Assembly: GCF_001975665.1 (NCBI RefSeq)
Contig: NZ_CP019419.1
Span: 558,001-622,000 of the forward strand
DNA: 64,000 bases
Origin: Polaribacter reichenbachii
Lineage (GTDB): Bacteria; Bacteroidota; Bacteroidia; Flavobacteriales; Flavobacteriaceae
Direction: 5' to 3'
Under the pieces are notes generated by a model, which was not told the DNA's origin, searched no databases, and saw nothing but the letters and a program-made list of their open reading frames with translations. The position numbers and the translations under genes were made by a program. Positions 17,542-27,031 of the stretch are shown here, in pieces (position 1 is the stretch's first letter; every line of letters begins with the position of its first letter).

Positions 17542-18252
17542 ATGCAATACAAAAGAATTCTTTTAAAATTAAGTGGTGAGGCTCTTATGGGCGATAGACA
17601 ATATGGAATAGATCCAAAACGTCTTGAAGAGTATGCTAAAGAAATTAAAGAAGTTGTAGAAAAAGGTATACAAGTTGCCATTGTAATTGGTGGTGGAAAT
17701 ATTTTTAGAGGAGTTGCAGGTGCAAGTAATGGTATGGATCGCGTACAAGGAGATCATATGGGTATGTTAGCAACTTGTATAAATGGTTTAGCTTTACAAA
17801 GTGCTTTAGAAGATCAAGATGTACATACTCGTTTACAAACCGCTTTAGAAATTAAAGAAGTTGCAGAACCTTATATTAAAAGAAAAGCTATTCGTCATTT
17901 AGAAAAAGGACGTGTTGTTATTTTTGGTGCAGGTACAGGTAATCCTTATTTTACTACAGATACAGCTGCTGTTTTAAGAGCTATAGAAATTAATGCAGAT
18001 GCTATTTTAAAAGGTACAAGAGTTGATGGTGTTTATAATGCAGACCCAGAAAAAGATAAAAATGCTGTAAAATTTGATTCTATTTCTTTTAAAGACGTTA
18101 TTACAAAAGGATTAAAAGTTATGGATATGACTGCATTTACATTAAGTGAAGAGAATAAATTACCAATTATTATTTTTGATATGAATAAAGTAGGAAACTT
18201 AATGAAATTAGTTTCTGGAGAAAAAATTGGTACTGTTGTTGATGTTTTATAA
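17542..18252 (+). CDS. pyrH: UMP kinase
   Basis: PyrH phosphorylates UMP to UDP with ATP (pyrimidine nucleotide synthesis); the bacterial enzyme is a hexamer of the amino-acid kinase fold. The 236 residues match the family. Motifs are KLSGEALMG at the N-terminus, [11 protein letters not shown] (about 47-57), [17 protein letters not shown] (about 133-149) and [16 protein letters not shown]. frr follows 23 nt downstream, giving the widespread pyrH-frr operon. Confidence 0.97.
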   Translation: MQYKRILLKLSGEALMGDRQYGIDPKRLEEYAKEIKEVVEKGIQVAIVIGGGNIFRGVAGASNGMDRVQGDHMGMLATCINGLALQSALEDQDVHTRLQTALEIKEVAEPYIKRKAIRHLEKGRVVIFGAGTGNPYFTTDTAAVLRAIEINADAILKGTRVDGVYNADPEKDKNAVKFDSISFKDVITKGLKVMDMTAFTLSEENKLPIIIFDMNKVGNLMKLVSGEKIGTVVDVL

Positions 18253-18275
18253 AAAAATCTTTAAATTTTAAAAAG

Positions 18276-18830
18276 ATGGATGAAGAAATTGAATTTATTT
18301 TAGATACTGCTAAAGAAGCAATGAATAATGCCATTGCGCATTTAGAAAAAGAATTACGTTCTATTAGAGCTGGTAAAGCAACACCTGCAATGTTAAGTAC
18401 AGTTATGGTAGATTACTATGGCTCTCAAACACCTTTAGGGCAAGTTGCAAACGTTAATACACCAGATGCAAGAACGTTAAGCATACAACCTTGGGAAAAA
18501 AACATGTTACAACCTATAGAAAAAGCAATTCAGATTGCAAACTTAGGTTTAAACCCTATGAATAATGGTGATGTTATTATGATTAATGTACCACCATTAA
18601 CAGAAGAACGAAGAGTTGGTTTAGCTAAACAAGCTAAAGCCGAAGCAGAGCACGCTAAAGTAGGTGTTAGAAATGCAAGAAAAGATGCCAATAACGACAT
18701 CAAAAAAACAGACATTTCTGATGATATGAAAAAAAATGCAGAAGCTGATGTACAAGAGCTAACCAATGCTTACACTAAAAACATTGAAGATATTCTCGCT
18801 GTAAAAGAGAAAGAAATAATGACAGTTTAA
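18276..18830 (+). CDS. frr: Ribosome recycling factor
   Basis: RRF splits post-termination ribosomes together with EF-G. It has 184 residues, the normal length. The family's features are present: LRSIRAGKATPAMLSTVMVD, the LGQVANVNTPDARTLSIQPW stretch, and the basic EERRVGLAKQAKAEAEHAKV. It is the second gene of the pyrH operon and is followed by a strong terminator. Confidence 0.97.
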   Translation: MDEEIEFILDTAKEAMNNAIAHLEKELRSIRAGKATPAMLSTVMVDYYGSQTPLGQVANVNTPDARTLSIQPWEKNMLQPIEKAIQIANLGLNPMNNGDVIMINVPPLTEERRVGLAKQAKAEAEHAKVGVRNARKDANNDIKKTDISDDMKKNAEADVQELTNAYTKNIEDILAVKEKEIMTV

Positions 18831-18832
18831 CT

Positions 18833-18846
18833 GTTTCAATCCTTAA
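18833..18846. repeat. 14-nt match to the arm of repeat copy A
   Basis: GTTTCAATCCTTAA here is the exact reverse complement of 13769-13782, inside the left arm of the palindromic element near dnaG. It sits between the frr stop and its terminator. It may be a remnant of the same repeat family or, less likely, chance. Confidence 0.35.
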
Positions 18847-18876
18847 AAAAAGAGTGTTTTAAAACACTCTTTTTTT
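18845..18876 (+). terminator. frr terminator
   Basis: The palindrome AGAGTGTTTTAAAACACTCT (18851-18870) is flanked by A6 and T6; it can work in both directions. Confidence 0.85.
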
Positions 18877-18926
18877 GTTTCTATTACCCACTACTTTTTA
18901 ACTACCTTTGCACAAATTTTTTTTAA

Positions 18927-21290
18927 ATGAATTTCTGGACAATAGTTGCGGGTATAATTTTAAGAAACCGCTACTTGGTTTTATTAGGTATTGCTATCAT
19001 TACTGGCTTGTTAGCAACACAAATGAAAAATATTCGATTTTCGCATACAGAAGCTAATCTGTTGCCAGAAAATCACGAAGCTAACTTAGAGTACAATAAA
19101 TTTTTAGAGATTTTTGGTGAAGAAGGTAACCTTGTAATTCTTGGTATAAAAGATTCTACTGTTTTCACACCTCAAAAATTCAATAACTGGAATCGTTTGG
19201 TTGATCAGTTTGATGAATTAGAAGAAATCGATTTTACGCTTTCTATTGCAGATGTTCAAGAACTAAAAGCAGATAGAAATAAAAGAAAATTTGTATTAGA
19301 ACCGCTTTATGAAGATGAGCCAGAATCATCTGAAGAAGTCTTAGAAATAAAAAAACAACTTTTCGAAAAACTTCCTTTTTACGATAATTTACTTTTTAAT
19401 AAAGAAACAGGTACATTACAAACTGCTATTTATATCAATAAAAAAATAATAAATACGCCAAAACGTAGAAATTTTATTTTTGATAGTTTAATACCAATAG
19501 TAGAAAAATTTGAAAAAGAAAATAACGTAGATGTTCGTATTTCTGGGATGCCTTATATTAGAACCTTAAATGCTCAAAACATTCAAGACGAAATTTTATT
19601 ATTTGTTTTAGGAGCTTTAGTAATTACTGCTATTATATTCTTTTTCTTTTTCAGGTCTTTTAGAGCTACTTTTATTACACTTCTAGTTGTATTAATTGGG
19701 GTTATTTGGGCTTTTGGTTTTATTGGTTGGTTTAACTATGAAATTACGGTTTTATCAGCTTTAATTCCGCCATTAATTATTGTAATTGGTGTACCTAATG
19801 CTGTGTTCTTAATTAATAAATATCAACAAGAAATAAAAAAACACGGTAATCAAGCAAAATCTTTACAGCGTGTAATTTCTAAAATTGGTAATGCTACTTT
19901 AATGACCAATATTACAACTGCATCTGGTTTTGCAACTTTTGTTTTTGTAAAAAGTAATTTACTTCGTGAATTCGGAATTTTAGCATCTGTAAACATTATC
20001 AGTATATTTATTCTAGCTTTATTGATTATACCAATCATTTATAGCTTTATGCCTCATCCAAAGAAAAAACATTTAAACCATTTAGAAAGAAGGTGGATAG
20101 AAAATGTAGTAAATTGGATGGAGAAAATGGTAAGAGAACAAAGAATTGCTGTTTATTTTACCACCGTTATTTTTATTGTTTTAAGTATTATTGGGGTTTA
20201 TAAAATTAGAGTTTCTGGTAGTTTAATAGAAGATATGCCTAAAAGTATGGGCTTTTATAAAGACATTAAATTCTTTGAAAATGAGTTTGGAGGTATAATG
20301 CCTTTAGAAATTTTGATAGATACCAAAAAAGAAAAAGGAGTAATGAAATTATCTACCTTAAAAAAGATGGATAAAATTAATGAAACTATTGAAGCTTTTC
20401 CAGAATTATCAAAACCTATTTCTGTTGTAAACTTGGTAAAATACTCGAAACAGGCTTACTATAAAGGCAATCCAAAATATTATCAATTACCAACAAGACA
20501 AGAAGAAAGCTATATTTTTTCGTATACAAAAAACACAAATAGCGATGCTGGTTTGTTAAATAATTTTGTTGATTCTACTGGTCGTTATGCAAGAATAACA
20601 ACCTACATGAAAGATATTGGTACAGATAAAATGGATGTTATTCAAGAGCGCTTAAAAGCAGTTGTTGATAAAGAATTCTCATCCGATAAATACGAAGTTT
20701 CGTTTACAGGTAAAGCTTTGGTTTTTATAAAAGGAACCAATTATTTAATTACAAATCTAGTTTTATCTTTATCATTAGCCATCTTTCTAATAGCAATTTT
20801 TATGGCTTGGATGTTTAGATCTCCACAAATGATTTTAATTTCTTTACTACCAAATATTTTACCTTTATTAATAACAGCAGGTTTAATGGGCTTTTTCGAT
20901 ATTCCAATAAAACCTTCTACAATATTAGTGTTTAGTATTGCTTTTGGTATTTCGGTAGATGATACAATTCACTTTTTAGCTAAATATAGACAAGAATTAA
21001 TCGCAAATAAATGGCGAATAAAACCATCTGTTTATGCTGCTTTAAGAGAAACAGGTGTTAGTATGTTTTACACTTCAATTGTATTGTTTTTTGGTTTCTT
21101 AACCTTTACTTTATCAAGTTTTGGAGGTACAATTGCATTAGGAGGCTTGGTATCAGTCACTTTACTTTTAGCAATGGTTTCTAATTTGTTATTATTGCCT
21201 TCTTTATTATTAACTTTCGAAAAGAAAATAGCCAATAAGAAAGTATTTAAAGAACCAAAAATGAAAATTATACCTCCTAAAGATGAGTAG
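18927..21290 (+). CDS. RND/MMPL-family exporter (HAE-3-like)
   Basis: This is an inner-membrane proton-driven exporter of the RND superfamily. The 787 residues form two repeats, each with one TM helix, a large extracytoplasmic loop and a bundle of five or six TM helices. The first repeat has its bundle at about 220-375 (VLGALVITAIIFFFFFRSFR onward), the second at about 625-770. The TM4-like motif FGISVDDTIHFLAKYRQE, with paired Asp, is typical of the MMPL/HAE-3 branch, whose members move lipids, hopanoids or similar hydrophobic molecules. The substrate cannot be told from sequence. A TACCTTTG -7 box (18903-18910) lies 16 nt before the ATG. No membrane-fusion protein or TolC gene is adjacent, as usual for this branch. 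Confidence 0.85.
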   Translation: MNFWTIVAGIILRNRYLVLLGIAIITGLLATQMKNIRFSHTEANLLPENHEANLEYNKFLEIFGEEGNLVILGIKDSTVFTPQKFNNWNRLVDQFDELEEIDFTLSIADVQELKADRNKRKFVLEPLYEDEPESSEEVLEIKKQLFEKLPFYDNLLFNKETGTLQTAIYINKKIINTPKRRNFIFDSLIPIVEKFEKENNVDVRISGMPYIRTLNAQNIQDEILLFVLGALVITAIIFFFFFRSFRATFITLLVVLIGVIWAFGFIGWFNYEITVLSALIPPLIIVIGVPNAVFLINKYQQEIKKHGNQAKSLQRVISKIGNATLMTNITTASGFATFVFVKSNLLREFGILASVNIISIFILALLIIPIIYSFMPHPKKKHLNHLERRWIENVVNWMEKMVREQRIAVYFTTVIFIVLSIIGVYKIRVSGSLIEDMPKSMGFYKDIKFFENEFGGIMPLEILIDTKKEKGVMKLSTLKKMDKINETIEAFPELSKPISVVNLVKYSKQAYYKGNPKYYQLPTRQEESYIFSYTKNTNSDAGLLNNFVDSTGRYARITTYMKDIGTDKMDVIQERLKAVVDKEFSSDKYEVSFTGKALVFIKGTNYLITNLVLSLSLAIFLIAIFMAWMFRSPQMILISLLPNILPLLITAGLMGFFDIPIKPSTILVFSIAFGISVDDTIHFLAKYRQELIANKWRIKPSVYAALRETGVSMFYTSIVLFFGFLTFTLSSFGGTIALGGLVSVTLLLAMVSNLLLLPSLLLTFEKKIANKKVFKEPKMKIIPPKDE

Positions 21291-21320
21291 ATAATTTCGA
21301 AACTTTATTGCAAAAAAAAA

Positions 21321-21349
21321 TCTTTACTAAACACAAAATTTAGTAAAGA
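21321..21349. terminator. Hairpin after the RND exporter
   Basis: TCTTTACTAAA (21321-21331) / TTTAGTAAAGA (21339-21349), perfect 11 bp, 7-nt loop. An A9 run lies on its left and no T run follows on the plus strand. As an intrinsic terminator it would therefore work better for minus-strand (antisense) transcripts; on the plus strand it may only stabilise the exporter mRNA end. Confidence 0.55.
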
Positions 21350-21371
21350 CATTTCCTAGATTTAATTCGGT

Positions 21372-21394
21372 GGGGGGGGGGGGGGGGGGGGGGG
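21372..21394 (+). repeat. Poly-G tract of 23 G
   Basis: An uninterrupted run of 23 G in an otherwise very AT-rich intergenic region, 141 nt before the PAS-LuxR gene. It is outside any reading frame: an in-frame stop at 21446-21448 separates it from the downstream ORF. It could be a phase-variable simple repeat, a G-quadruplex former, or an assembly/base-call artefact. Confidence 0.9.
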
Positions 21395-21522
21395 ACTATA
21401 ATTATTTAGAAAATTTAATTCTCTTTCACAGCAATTTTTGGTTTCTAAACAAGTATTCTTTTTCATTACAAATTTATCATACATTTAAGAAATAATCAAC
21501 TGTGTTTTCACGCAGTTTTTAT

Positions 21523-21530
21523 TAATTTTG
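21523..21530 (+). promoter_or_regulatory. -7 box TAATTTTG abutting the PAS-LuxR start
   Basis: A perfect TAnnTTTG ends 5 nt before the ATG at 21536, so transcription would begin at or next to the start codon (leaderless mRNA). No clean TTG is seen at the -33 position. Confidence 0.5.
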
Positions 21531-21535
21531 TAATT

Positions 21536-22264
21536 ATGAGAGAGAGTTTTGGCAAATATACAAGAGAAAGAGTATCAGACATTCCTTTTGATGTAAATGA
21601 CCCTGTATACTCAACATATAAAGAGAAAGTACCACATTTTTTTGGTCAGGCTGTGTATATTTATTCTTTTGAAAAACAAAGAATGGTTTATGCTTCTGGT
21701 TGGGAAGATTTATTAGGTTACAAAGACAAAGAAATTACTTTATTAAAAATTGTAAGCAGCTCTTCAAAAAGACACTTTAACTTCTCTAATGAGTTAAATG
21801 ATAAAGCTTTACAATTCTTAAAGACAAAAAAGGAAGATCTAGACAAATACAGTTTTACCATAGAAGTTGAAAAAATTCATAAAAACGGAGAAGTAATTCC
21901 TTTGTTTTCTAGAGTTGGTGTTTACAAATCTTTTAAAGGTAATATTCTAGAAGTCATAGGTATTTCTGAAAAAATCCATACAAGAAAATTAGGTAATGTA
22001 ATGCAATATGCAGCTTATGGACCAGAAAAGAATGGGTTCGAAGACACATTAAACGAACAATTATTTAACGAATTAGGTATTTCTAGAAAAGAAAAAGAAG
22101 CTCTAGTGTTAGCATCTAAGGGTTTTGCTTTTAAGGAAATAGCTTCGAAATTAGGGGTTAGCCAATCTGCAATAGAAAAAAGGATTATACCATTATACAA
22201 ACGATTTAATGTAAAAAGCTTACCGCATTTAATCAGTTTTGCTTACGATAATTACATTTTATAA
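21536..22264 (+). CDS. PAS domain-containing LuxR-type transcriptional regulator
   Basis: A one-component regulator of 242 residues. Residues about 30-145 look like a PAS fold (FGQAVYIYSFEKQRMVYASG, then GWEDLLGYKDKEI, and the later HKNGEVIPLFSRVGVYKS). Residues about 178-240 are a LuxR/GerE helix-turn-helix (ISRKEKEALVLASKGFAFKE, then IASKLGVSQSAIEKRI). The usual Thr of LuxR helices is partly replaced, but the overall pattern holds. It has no membrane segment or receiver domain, so it would sense a cytosolic signal. The poly-G tract upstream and the predicted leaderless start are unusual. Its 3' end is 7 nt from the convergent P-loop ATPase gene. Targets unknown. Confidence 0.8.
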   Translation: MRESFGKYTRERVSDIPFDVNDPVYSTYKEKVPHFFGQAVYIYSFEKQRMVYASGWEDLLGYKDKEITLLKIVSSSSKRHFNFSNELNDKALQFLKTKKEDLDKYSFTIEVEKIHKNGEVIPLFSRVGVYKSFKGNILEVIGISEKIHTRKLGNVMQYAAYGPEKNGFEDTLNEQLFNELGISRKEKEALVLASKGFAFKEIASKLGVSQSAIEKRIIPLYKRFNVKSLPHLISFAYDNYIL

Positions 22265-22271
22265 ATTACGA

Positions 22272-23318
22272 TTATACGAGATTTATTTCTGATATTTTCT
22301 TCTCATTAATACCGATTTTAAGCAGCATCTGTTTCCATTTATTTTGCGCTTCATTTTCTGTAGATTTCTTACTTCCTAAAACCCAAATAACATTTTTAGT
22401 TTTTAGTAAAGCTCTATTTATCTTATTTTCTGGTAATAAAGTATCAATAAAGCTTAGTAATTTTATAGGTGATATTAATTCGTCTTGTATTGGCTCACTT
22501 GGATTTATATCATCAATCATTAAAAAATCTGTGGTTTTCCAGTTCCAGATTTCATAAGTTTCTAAATTATCATCTTTATCAAAAAAATAATTAAAAATTT
22601 TAATTGCATTTACATACAAACTACTTTCGTTTTTAATGCTCAGTTCGTTTAAAATACCTACTCCTAAACTTGTTTTTCCTGTTCCAAAATCACCATAAAT
22701 TAATAAATGCTTTCCATCTCCTTTTTGAGAATTTAAAAAGCTTTCTACTTTTAATTTATTATCTGAACTAATATTAAAATCCCATTGACTTAATCGAAAC
22801 TGAAAAGGAAACTTTGCATAAAACTGATACATTTTTGTAATGTACCAATATCTAGTTGCAAAAAGTAAATAGATCCCTAACAGAATCAATAACACTAAAA
22901 CAAATGTATTCACCTCATTTACAACAGATAAATAAAACAAAAAAGCACCAAGAGTAAAAAAACAAACATCAGTAAAAGTGTCAAAAGCAACATTTCCCCA
23001 TTTTGGTTTAAAAGTATATTTCGATTTTTTAGGAATAAATAGTACATCAGAATCTGACTCCTTTTTACTTAATAAAGGGCCTAAAAAATTATAAATCTCA
23101 AAAAGTAACCAAACCAAAGAAACATAGATTGCTGCTTTTAAAGCATCAATTTTAAAAAAATGATACAGTAAAAAAGAAGGAATGAACCCTAAAGAAATAT
23201 GCCCAAATTGATTGGCTAGCCAAGCATAGGTTAAGGTTATGCCTCTGTAAGAATCTTTACCAATTAAATCTGCTTTTAATTGTTGTAGAATATTTTTATT
23301 TGTAATTGTCTTTTTCAT
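22272..23318 (-). CDS. Membrane-anchored P-loop ATPase, function unknown
   Basis: I do not recognise this family. The 348 residues have two hydrophobic pairs at the N-terminus (about residues 25-85 and 110-160, four TM helices) and then a cytosolic nucleotide-binding domain. Walker A is GDFGTGKTSLG (about 205-215) and the Walker B-like strand is FLMIDDIN (about 260-267), with a likely sensor strand NVIWVLGSKKS near the end. This resembles DnaC/IstB-like or STAND-type AAA domains more than ABC ATPases, but the membrane part is not typical of them. A TATCTTTG box (23336-23343, minus) is 17 nt before the ATG. It is divergent from asnS and convergent with the PAS-LuxR gene. The real role is open. 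Confidence 0.65.
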   Translation of the reverse strand: MKKTITNKNILQQLKADLIGKDSYRGITLTYAWLANQFGHISLGFIPSFLLYHFFKIDALKAAIYVSLVWLLFEIYNFLGPLLSKKESDSDVLFIPKKSKYTFKPKWGNVAFDTFTDVCFFTLGAFLFYLSVVNEVNTFVLVLLILLGIYLLFATRYWYITKMYQFYAKFPFQFRLSQWDFNISSDNKLKVESFLNSQKGDGKHLLIYGDFGTGKTSLGVGILNELSIKNESSLYVNAIKIFNYFFDKDDNLETYEIWNWKTTDFLMIDDINPSEPIQDELISPIKLLSFIDTLLPENKINRALLKTKNVIWVLGSKKSTENEAQNKWKQMLLKIGINEKKISEINLV

Positions 23319-23456
23319 AGTGAAATAAATATGATCAAAGATAGATTTTTTTTAGATTTTTTTAAATTTCAAGAAAAAACCTTTACTAATTTTATTTCAA
23401 AAAAAGTATCTTTACATTTCAGTAAATTTTGTAGTAAAATCAAAGAATAGTAAAAT

Positions 23457-24890
23457 ATGACAGAGAAAAACGTTGCCGAAATTTTAAAAACGGATACAGT
23501 TTTACAAGAAGTTCACGTAAAAGGTTGGGTTAGGACATTTAGAAGTAATAGATTTATAGCTTTAAATGATGGTTCTACTATAAAAAATATACAATGTGTT
23601 ATCGATTTTGAAAACACAGACGAAAATACACTTAAAAGAATTACCACTGGTGCAGCAATTGCTGTTAATGGTACTGTTGTAGAAAGCCAAGGAAGAGGAC
23701 AAACTGTTGAAATACAAGTATCTGAAATTGAAATTTTAGGAGATTCTAATCCAGATGAATACCCTATTCAGCCCAAAAAACATAGTTTCGAATTTTTAAG
23801 AGAGAATGCGCATTTACGTATGCGAACTAATACATTTAGTGCAGTTATGCGTGTGCGTTCTAAATTATCTTTTGCGGTGCATAAGTATTTTCAAGAAAAT
23901 GGTTTTAACTATGTAAATACACCTATTATTACTGGTTCTGATGCAGAAGGCGCAGGAGAAATGTTTAGAGTTACCAATTTCGAAGACAATAAAGCTCCTT
24001 TAACCGAAGATGGAAAAATAGATTATTCTAAAGACTTTTTTGGTAAAGAAACCAATTTAACAGTTTCTGGACAATTAGAAGCAGAAACGTTTGCAATGTC
24101 TTTAGGTAAAGCCTACACTTTTGGACCAACTTTTAGAGCAGAAAATTCGAATACCACTCGTCATTTAGCAGAATTTTGGATGATAGAACCAGAAGTTGCT
24201 TTTATGGATTTAGATGGTAATATGGATTTAGCCGAAGATTTTATAAAATCAGTTATTAATGATGTTTTAGAAAACTGCAAAGACGATTTAGCATTTTTAG
24301 ATCAGCGATTAACACAAGAAGAAAAAAGTAAACCACAAGCTCAAAGAAGCGAAATGAGTTTACTTGAAAAACTTAAGTTTGTTGTAAAAAATAATTTTAA
24401 ACGTGTTTCTTATACAGAAGCTATTGATATTTTAAGAAATTCGAAACCGAATAAAAAGAAAAAATTTCAGTTTCCTATTACAGATTGGGGAGCAGATTTA
24501 CAATCTGAACACGAACGTTTTTTAGTAGAAAAACACTTTAAATGTCCAGTAATTTTGTTTGATTATCCTGCAAATATCAAAGCATTTTACATGCGTTTAA
24601 ATGATGATGGCAAAACTGTAAGAGCTATGGATGTTCTTTTTCCAGGAATTGGTGAAATTGTTGGTGGTTCTCAAAGAGAAGAACGATATGATGTTTTAGT
24701 TGAAAAAATGAAAGCTTTAGATATTGAAGAACAAGAATTATGGTGGTATTTAGATTTACGTAAATATGGTACTGCAGTTCATTCTGGTTTTGGTCTTGGT
24801 TTTGAAAGATTAGTACAATTTACCACAGGAATGAGTAATATTAGAGATGTTATTCCTTTTCCTAGAACTCCACAAAACGCAGAGTTTTAA
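23457..24890 (+). CDS. asnS: Asparaginyl-tRNA synthetase
   Basis: AsnRS charges tRNA-Asn with asparagine. It has 477 residues, a class II synthetase with an N-terminal OB fold (about 1-110, [20 protein letters not shown]) and a catalytic core. Motif 2 is visible in [20 protein letters not shown] and motif 3 in [12 protein letters not shown] near the C-terminus. The [11 protein letters not shown] stretch is characteristic of AsnRS. Upstream, TAAATTTTG (23423-23431) is a -7-like box with a 3-nt gap. A terminator follows before rpoN. Confidence 0.96.
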   Translation: MTEKNVAEILKTDTVLQEVHVKGWVRTFRSNRFIALNDGSTIKNIQCVIDFENTDENTLKRITTGAAIAVNGTVVESQGRGQTVEIQVSEIEILGDSNPDEYPIQPKKHSFEFLRENAHLRMRTNTFSAVMRVRSKLSFAVHKYFQENGFNYVNTPIITGSDAEGAGEMFRVTNFEDNKAPLTEDGKIDYSKDFFGKETNLTVSGQLEAETFAMSLGKAYTFGPTFRAENSNTTRHLAEFWMIEPEVAFMDLDGNMDLAEDFIKSVINDVLENCKDDLAFLDQRLTQEEKSKPQAQRSEMSLLEKLKFVVKNNFKRVSYTEAIDILRNSKPNKKKKFQFPITDWGADLQSEHERFLVEKHFKCPVILFDYPANIKAFYMRLNDDGKTVRAMDVLFPGIGEIVGGSQREERYDVLVEKMKALDIEEQELWWYLDLRKYGTAVHSGFGLGFERLVQFTTGMSNIRDVIPFPRTPQNAEF

Positions 24891-24914
24891 TAAAATCTTA
24901 AAATTAAATATTCT

Positions 24915-24950
24915 AATCGTCATTCCTAAAAAGAATGACGATTTTATTTT
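24915..24950 (+). terminator. asnS terminator
   Basis: AATCGTCATTC (24915-24925) / GAATGACGATT (24933-24943), 7-nt loop, followed by a T-rich stretch. Confidence 0.85.
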
Positions 24951-24961
24951 AATCGATTCCT

Positions 24962-24969
24962 TATATTTG
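24962..24969 (+). promoter_or_regulatory. -7 box TATATTTG abutting the rpoN start
   Basis: A perfect TAnnTTTG ends 5 nt before the rpoN ATG (24975). A leaderless transcript is predicted. The -33 region is only T-rich. Confidence 0.5.
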
Positions 24970-24974
24970 TTTCT

Positions 24975-26432
24975 ATGCTAAAACAAAGTTTACAATACAA
25001 ACTACTTCAAAAATTATCTCCTCAACAAATTCAGTTGATGAAATTAATACAATTGCCTACACAAGCTTTTGAAGAACGTTTAAAGCAAGAAATTGAAGAA
25101 AACCCAGCTTTAGATACTGGTAAAGATGAATCTGATAATTTTGATGAAGATTTATCTAACGAATATGATGATGCTGGTACAGAAAAAATAGAGGCAGAAG
25201 ACATTAATATTGATGAGTATTTGAGCGATGATGAAATACCTAATTATAAGACGCAAGCCAATAATTACTCCTCAGATGATGAAGAAAAAAATGTGCCTTA
25301 TGCTGCAGGAACAAGTTTTCATCAATCTTTAAAAAATCAATTAAACACTTATAGTTTAGATGATGATGAACGCGCAATTGCAGAATTTTTAGTGGGTAGT
25401 ATAGATGATAGTGGTTACATTAGAAGAGAAATTATTGATTTAGTTGATGATTTAGCGTTTACCGCAAACATTTTCACAACCGAAGAAAAAGTAATTTATG
25501 TATTAAAAAAGGCAGTTCATACTTTAGATCCTATTGGTGTTGGTGCAAGAGATTTAAAAGAATGCTTAATCATTCAATTAAAAGCAAAAAACAGTAATAA
25601 GACTAGAAGTTTATCAATAGATATTTTAGAAAATGCTTTCGATCATTTTGTAAAAAAACATTACAAAAAACTACAAGAAAAGTTTAATATTTCTGAAGAG
25701 GAATTAAAAGAAGTAAATAAAGAAATATCTAAATTAAATCCGAAACCTGGTAGTTCTTATGCTGGTAATAATAAAATTGCAGAACAAATTGTACCAGATT
25801 TTTCAATTAAAATTACTGATGGAGAATTAGATTTAACCTTAAACTCAAGAAACGCACCAGAATTGCACGTTTCTAGAGAGTATAATAATATGCTAAAAGG
25901 TTATAAGGAATCGAATACAAAAAGTAAGTCTCAAAAAGATGCTGTGTTTTTTATCAAACAAAAATTAGATGCTGCAAAATGGTTTATAGATGCTATTAAA
26001 CAGCGCCAGCAAACGCTTTTAGTAACTATGAATACAATTATGCATTATCAATATGATTATTTTTTAACGGGTGATGAACGCAAGTTAAAACCAATGATTT
26101 TAAAAGATATTGCTGATAAAATTAATATGGATGTTTCTACCGTTTCTAGAGTTGCAAACAGCAAATACGTTTCTACACCTTACGGAACTAAATTAATTAA
26201 GGAATTCTTCTCAGAATCTATGAAAAATGACCAAGGTGAAGATGTTTCTACTAAAGAAATAAAGAAGATATTAGAAACAGTAATAGCAGAAGAAAACAAA
26301 AAGAAACCTTTAACGGATGAGAAGTTATCTAAAATTTTAAAGGAAAAAGGTTACCCTATAGCAAGAAGAACAGTTGCTAAATATCGTGAGCAATTAGATT
26401 TACCTGTAGCTCGTTTACGTAAAGAAATCTAG
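24975..26432 (+). CDS. rpoN: RNA polymerase sigma-54 factor
   Basis: Sigma-54 recognises -24/-12 promoters and needs AAA+ activators to open DNA. The 485 residues show all parts: the Gln/Leu-rich region I (about 1-50, with QYKLLQKLSPQQIQLMKLIQ), an acidic region II (about 55-105), the core-binding region (about 120-330), and the C-terminal DNA-binding domain with the RpoN box ARRTVAKYREQL close to the end. Note the recognition helix-turn-helix around VSTVSRVANSKYVSTPYGTK. The TAG stop overlaps the GTG start of the next gene by one base, so the two are coupled. No sigma-54 activator gene is in this window. Confidence 0.96.
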   Translation: MLKQSLQYKLLQKLSPQQIQLMKLIQLPTQAFEERLKQEIEENPALDTGKDESDNFDEDLSNEYDDAGTEKIEAEDINIDEYLSDDEIPNYKTQANNYSSDDEEKNVPYAAGTSFHQSLKNQLNTYSLDDDERAIAEFLVGSIDDSGYIRREIIDLVDDLAFTANIFTTEEKVIYVLKKAVHTLDPIGVGARDLKECLIIQLKAKNSNKTRSLSIDILENAFDHFVKKHYKKLQEKFNISEEELKEVNKEISKLNPKPGSSYAGNNKIAEQIVPDFSIKITDGELDLTLNSRNAPELHVSREYNNMLKGYKESNTKSKSQKDAVFFIKQKLDAAKWFIDAIKQRQQTLLVTMNTIMHYQYDYFLTGDERKLKPMILKDIADKINMDVSTVSRVANSKYVSTPYGTKLIKEFFSESMKNDQGEDVSTKEIKKILETVIAEENKKKPLTDEKLSKILKEKGYPIARRTVAKYREQLDLPVARLRKEI

Positions 26433-27031
26433 TGCGTTTTCACAAATTCATATCAACCATATTACATCCTATAGTAATTCCTACTTTAGGTGTTATGTTG
26501 TATTTTCTTTTAATACCAATTAACCTTAGTAGCGATAAGAAATTTAGTATTTTAAGCTTAATATTTATATCTTCTTATTTAATTCCGCTTTTGGTTTTAG
26601 TACTCTTAAAGAAATTTAAATTCATTAAAAATTTTCAGACAGAAAGTATTAAAGAAAGAAAATTACCTGTTGCATTAATGATTTTTCTTTTTTATTTTCT
26701 AGGTAATACAATGAATAACATACCAAGTTTAAGAGACTTGAGTCTATTATTTTATGCTACTTCAATTGGATTAATAATTATTTATATACTCTTCTTTTTT
26801 AAAATTAAAGCAAGTATTCATTTGCTATCCTTAAGTATACCTACAGGTTTTTTTTTAGTTTTAAGCACTAATTACTCACAATCATACATCTTGGTAATAA
26901 TTATACTAATAATACTTTCTGGAATTTTAGCAAGTGCTAGATTACATTTAAAAGCTCATAACAGAACAGAAGTATATATTGGCTTTTTCTTAGGGTTAAT
27001 AACTCCTATTGTATTAAATTATATACTATAA
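26432..27031 (+). CDS. Integral membrane protein, possible PAP2-like fold
   Basis: This is a 199-residue membrane protein with about six TM helices, starting at GTG in the TAGTG overlap with the rpoN stop. That start is supported because MRFHKFISTILHPIVIPTLG flows straight into the first helix. The later part, SIHLLSLSIPTGFF and then SARLHLKAHNRTEVYIGFFLG, recalls the second and third motifs of PAP2 phosphatases (PSGH and SRxxxxxHxxxD). The key residues are partly missing, so an active phosphatase is doubtful. The position directly behind rpoN seems conserved in flavobacteria as far as I remember. Its 3' end overlaps the convergent barrel gene by 6 nt. Confidence 0.6.
   Translation: MRFHKFISTILHPIVIPTLGVMLYFLLIPINLSSDKKFSILSLIFISSYLIPLLVLVLLKKFKFIKNFQTESIKERKLPVALMIFLFYFLGNTMNNIPSLRDLSLLFYATSIGLIIIYILFFFKIKASIHLLSLSIPTGFFLVLSTNYSQSYILVIIILIILSGILASARLHLKAHNRTEVYIGFFLGLITPIVLNYIL

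Noticed and set aside
18833..18846. GTTTCAATCC sequence reminiscent of a CRISPR repeat end
   Set aside because: Only single occurrences, no regular spacing and no cas genes; it matches the palindromic element near dnaG instead.
21291..21535. Coding role for the poly-G tract as a phase-variable N-terminus of the PAS-LuxR protein
   Set aside because: An in-frame stop at 21446-21448 lies between the tract and the ORF, and the -7 box abuts the ATG.
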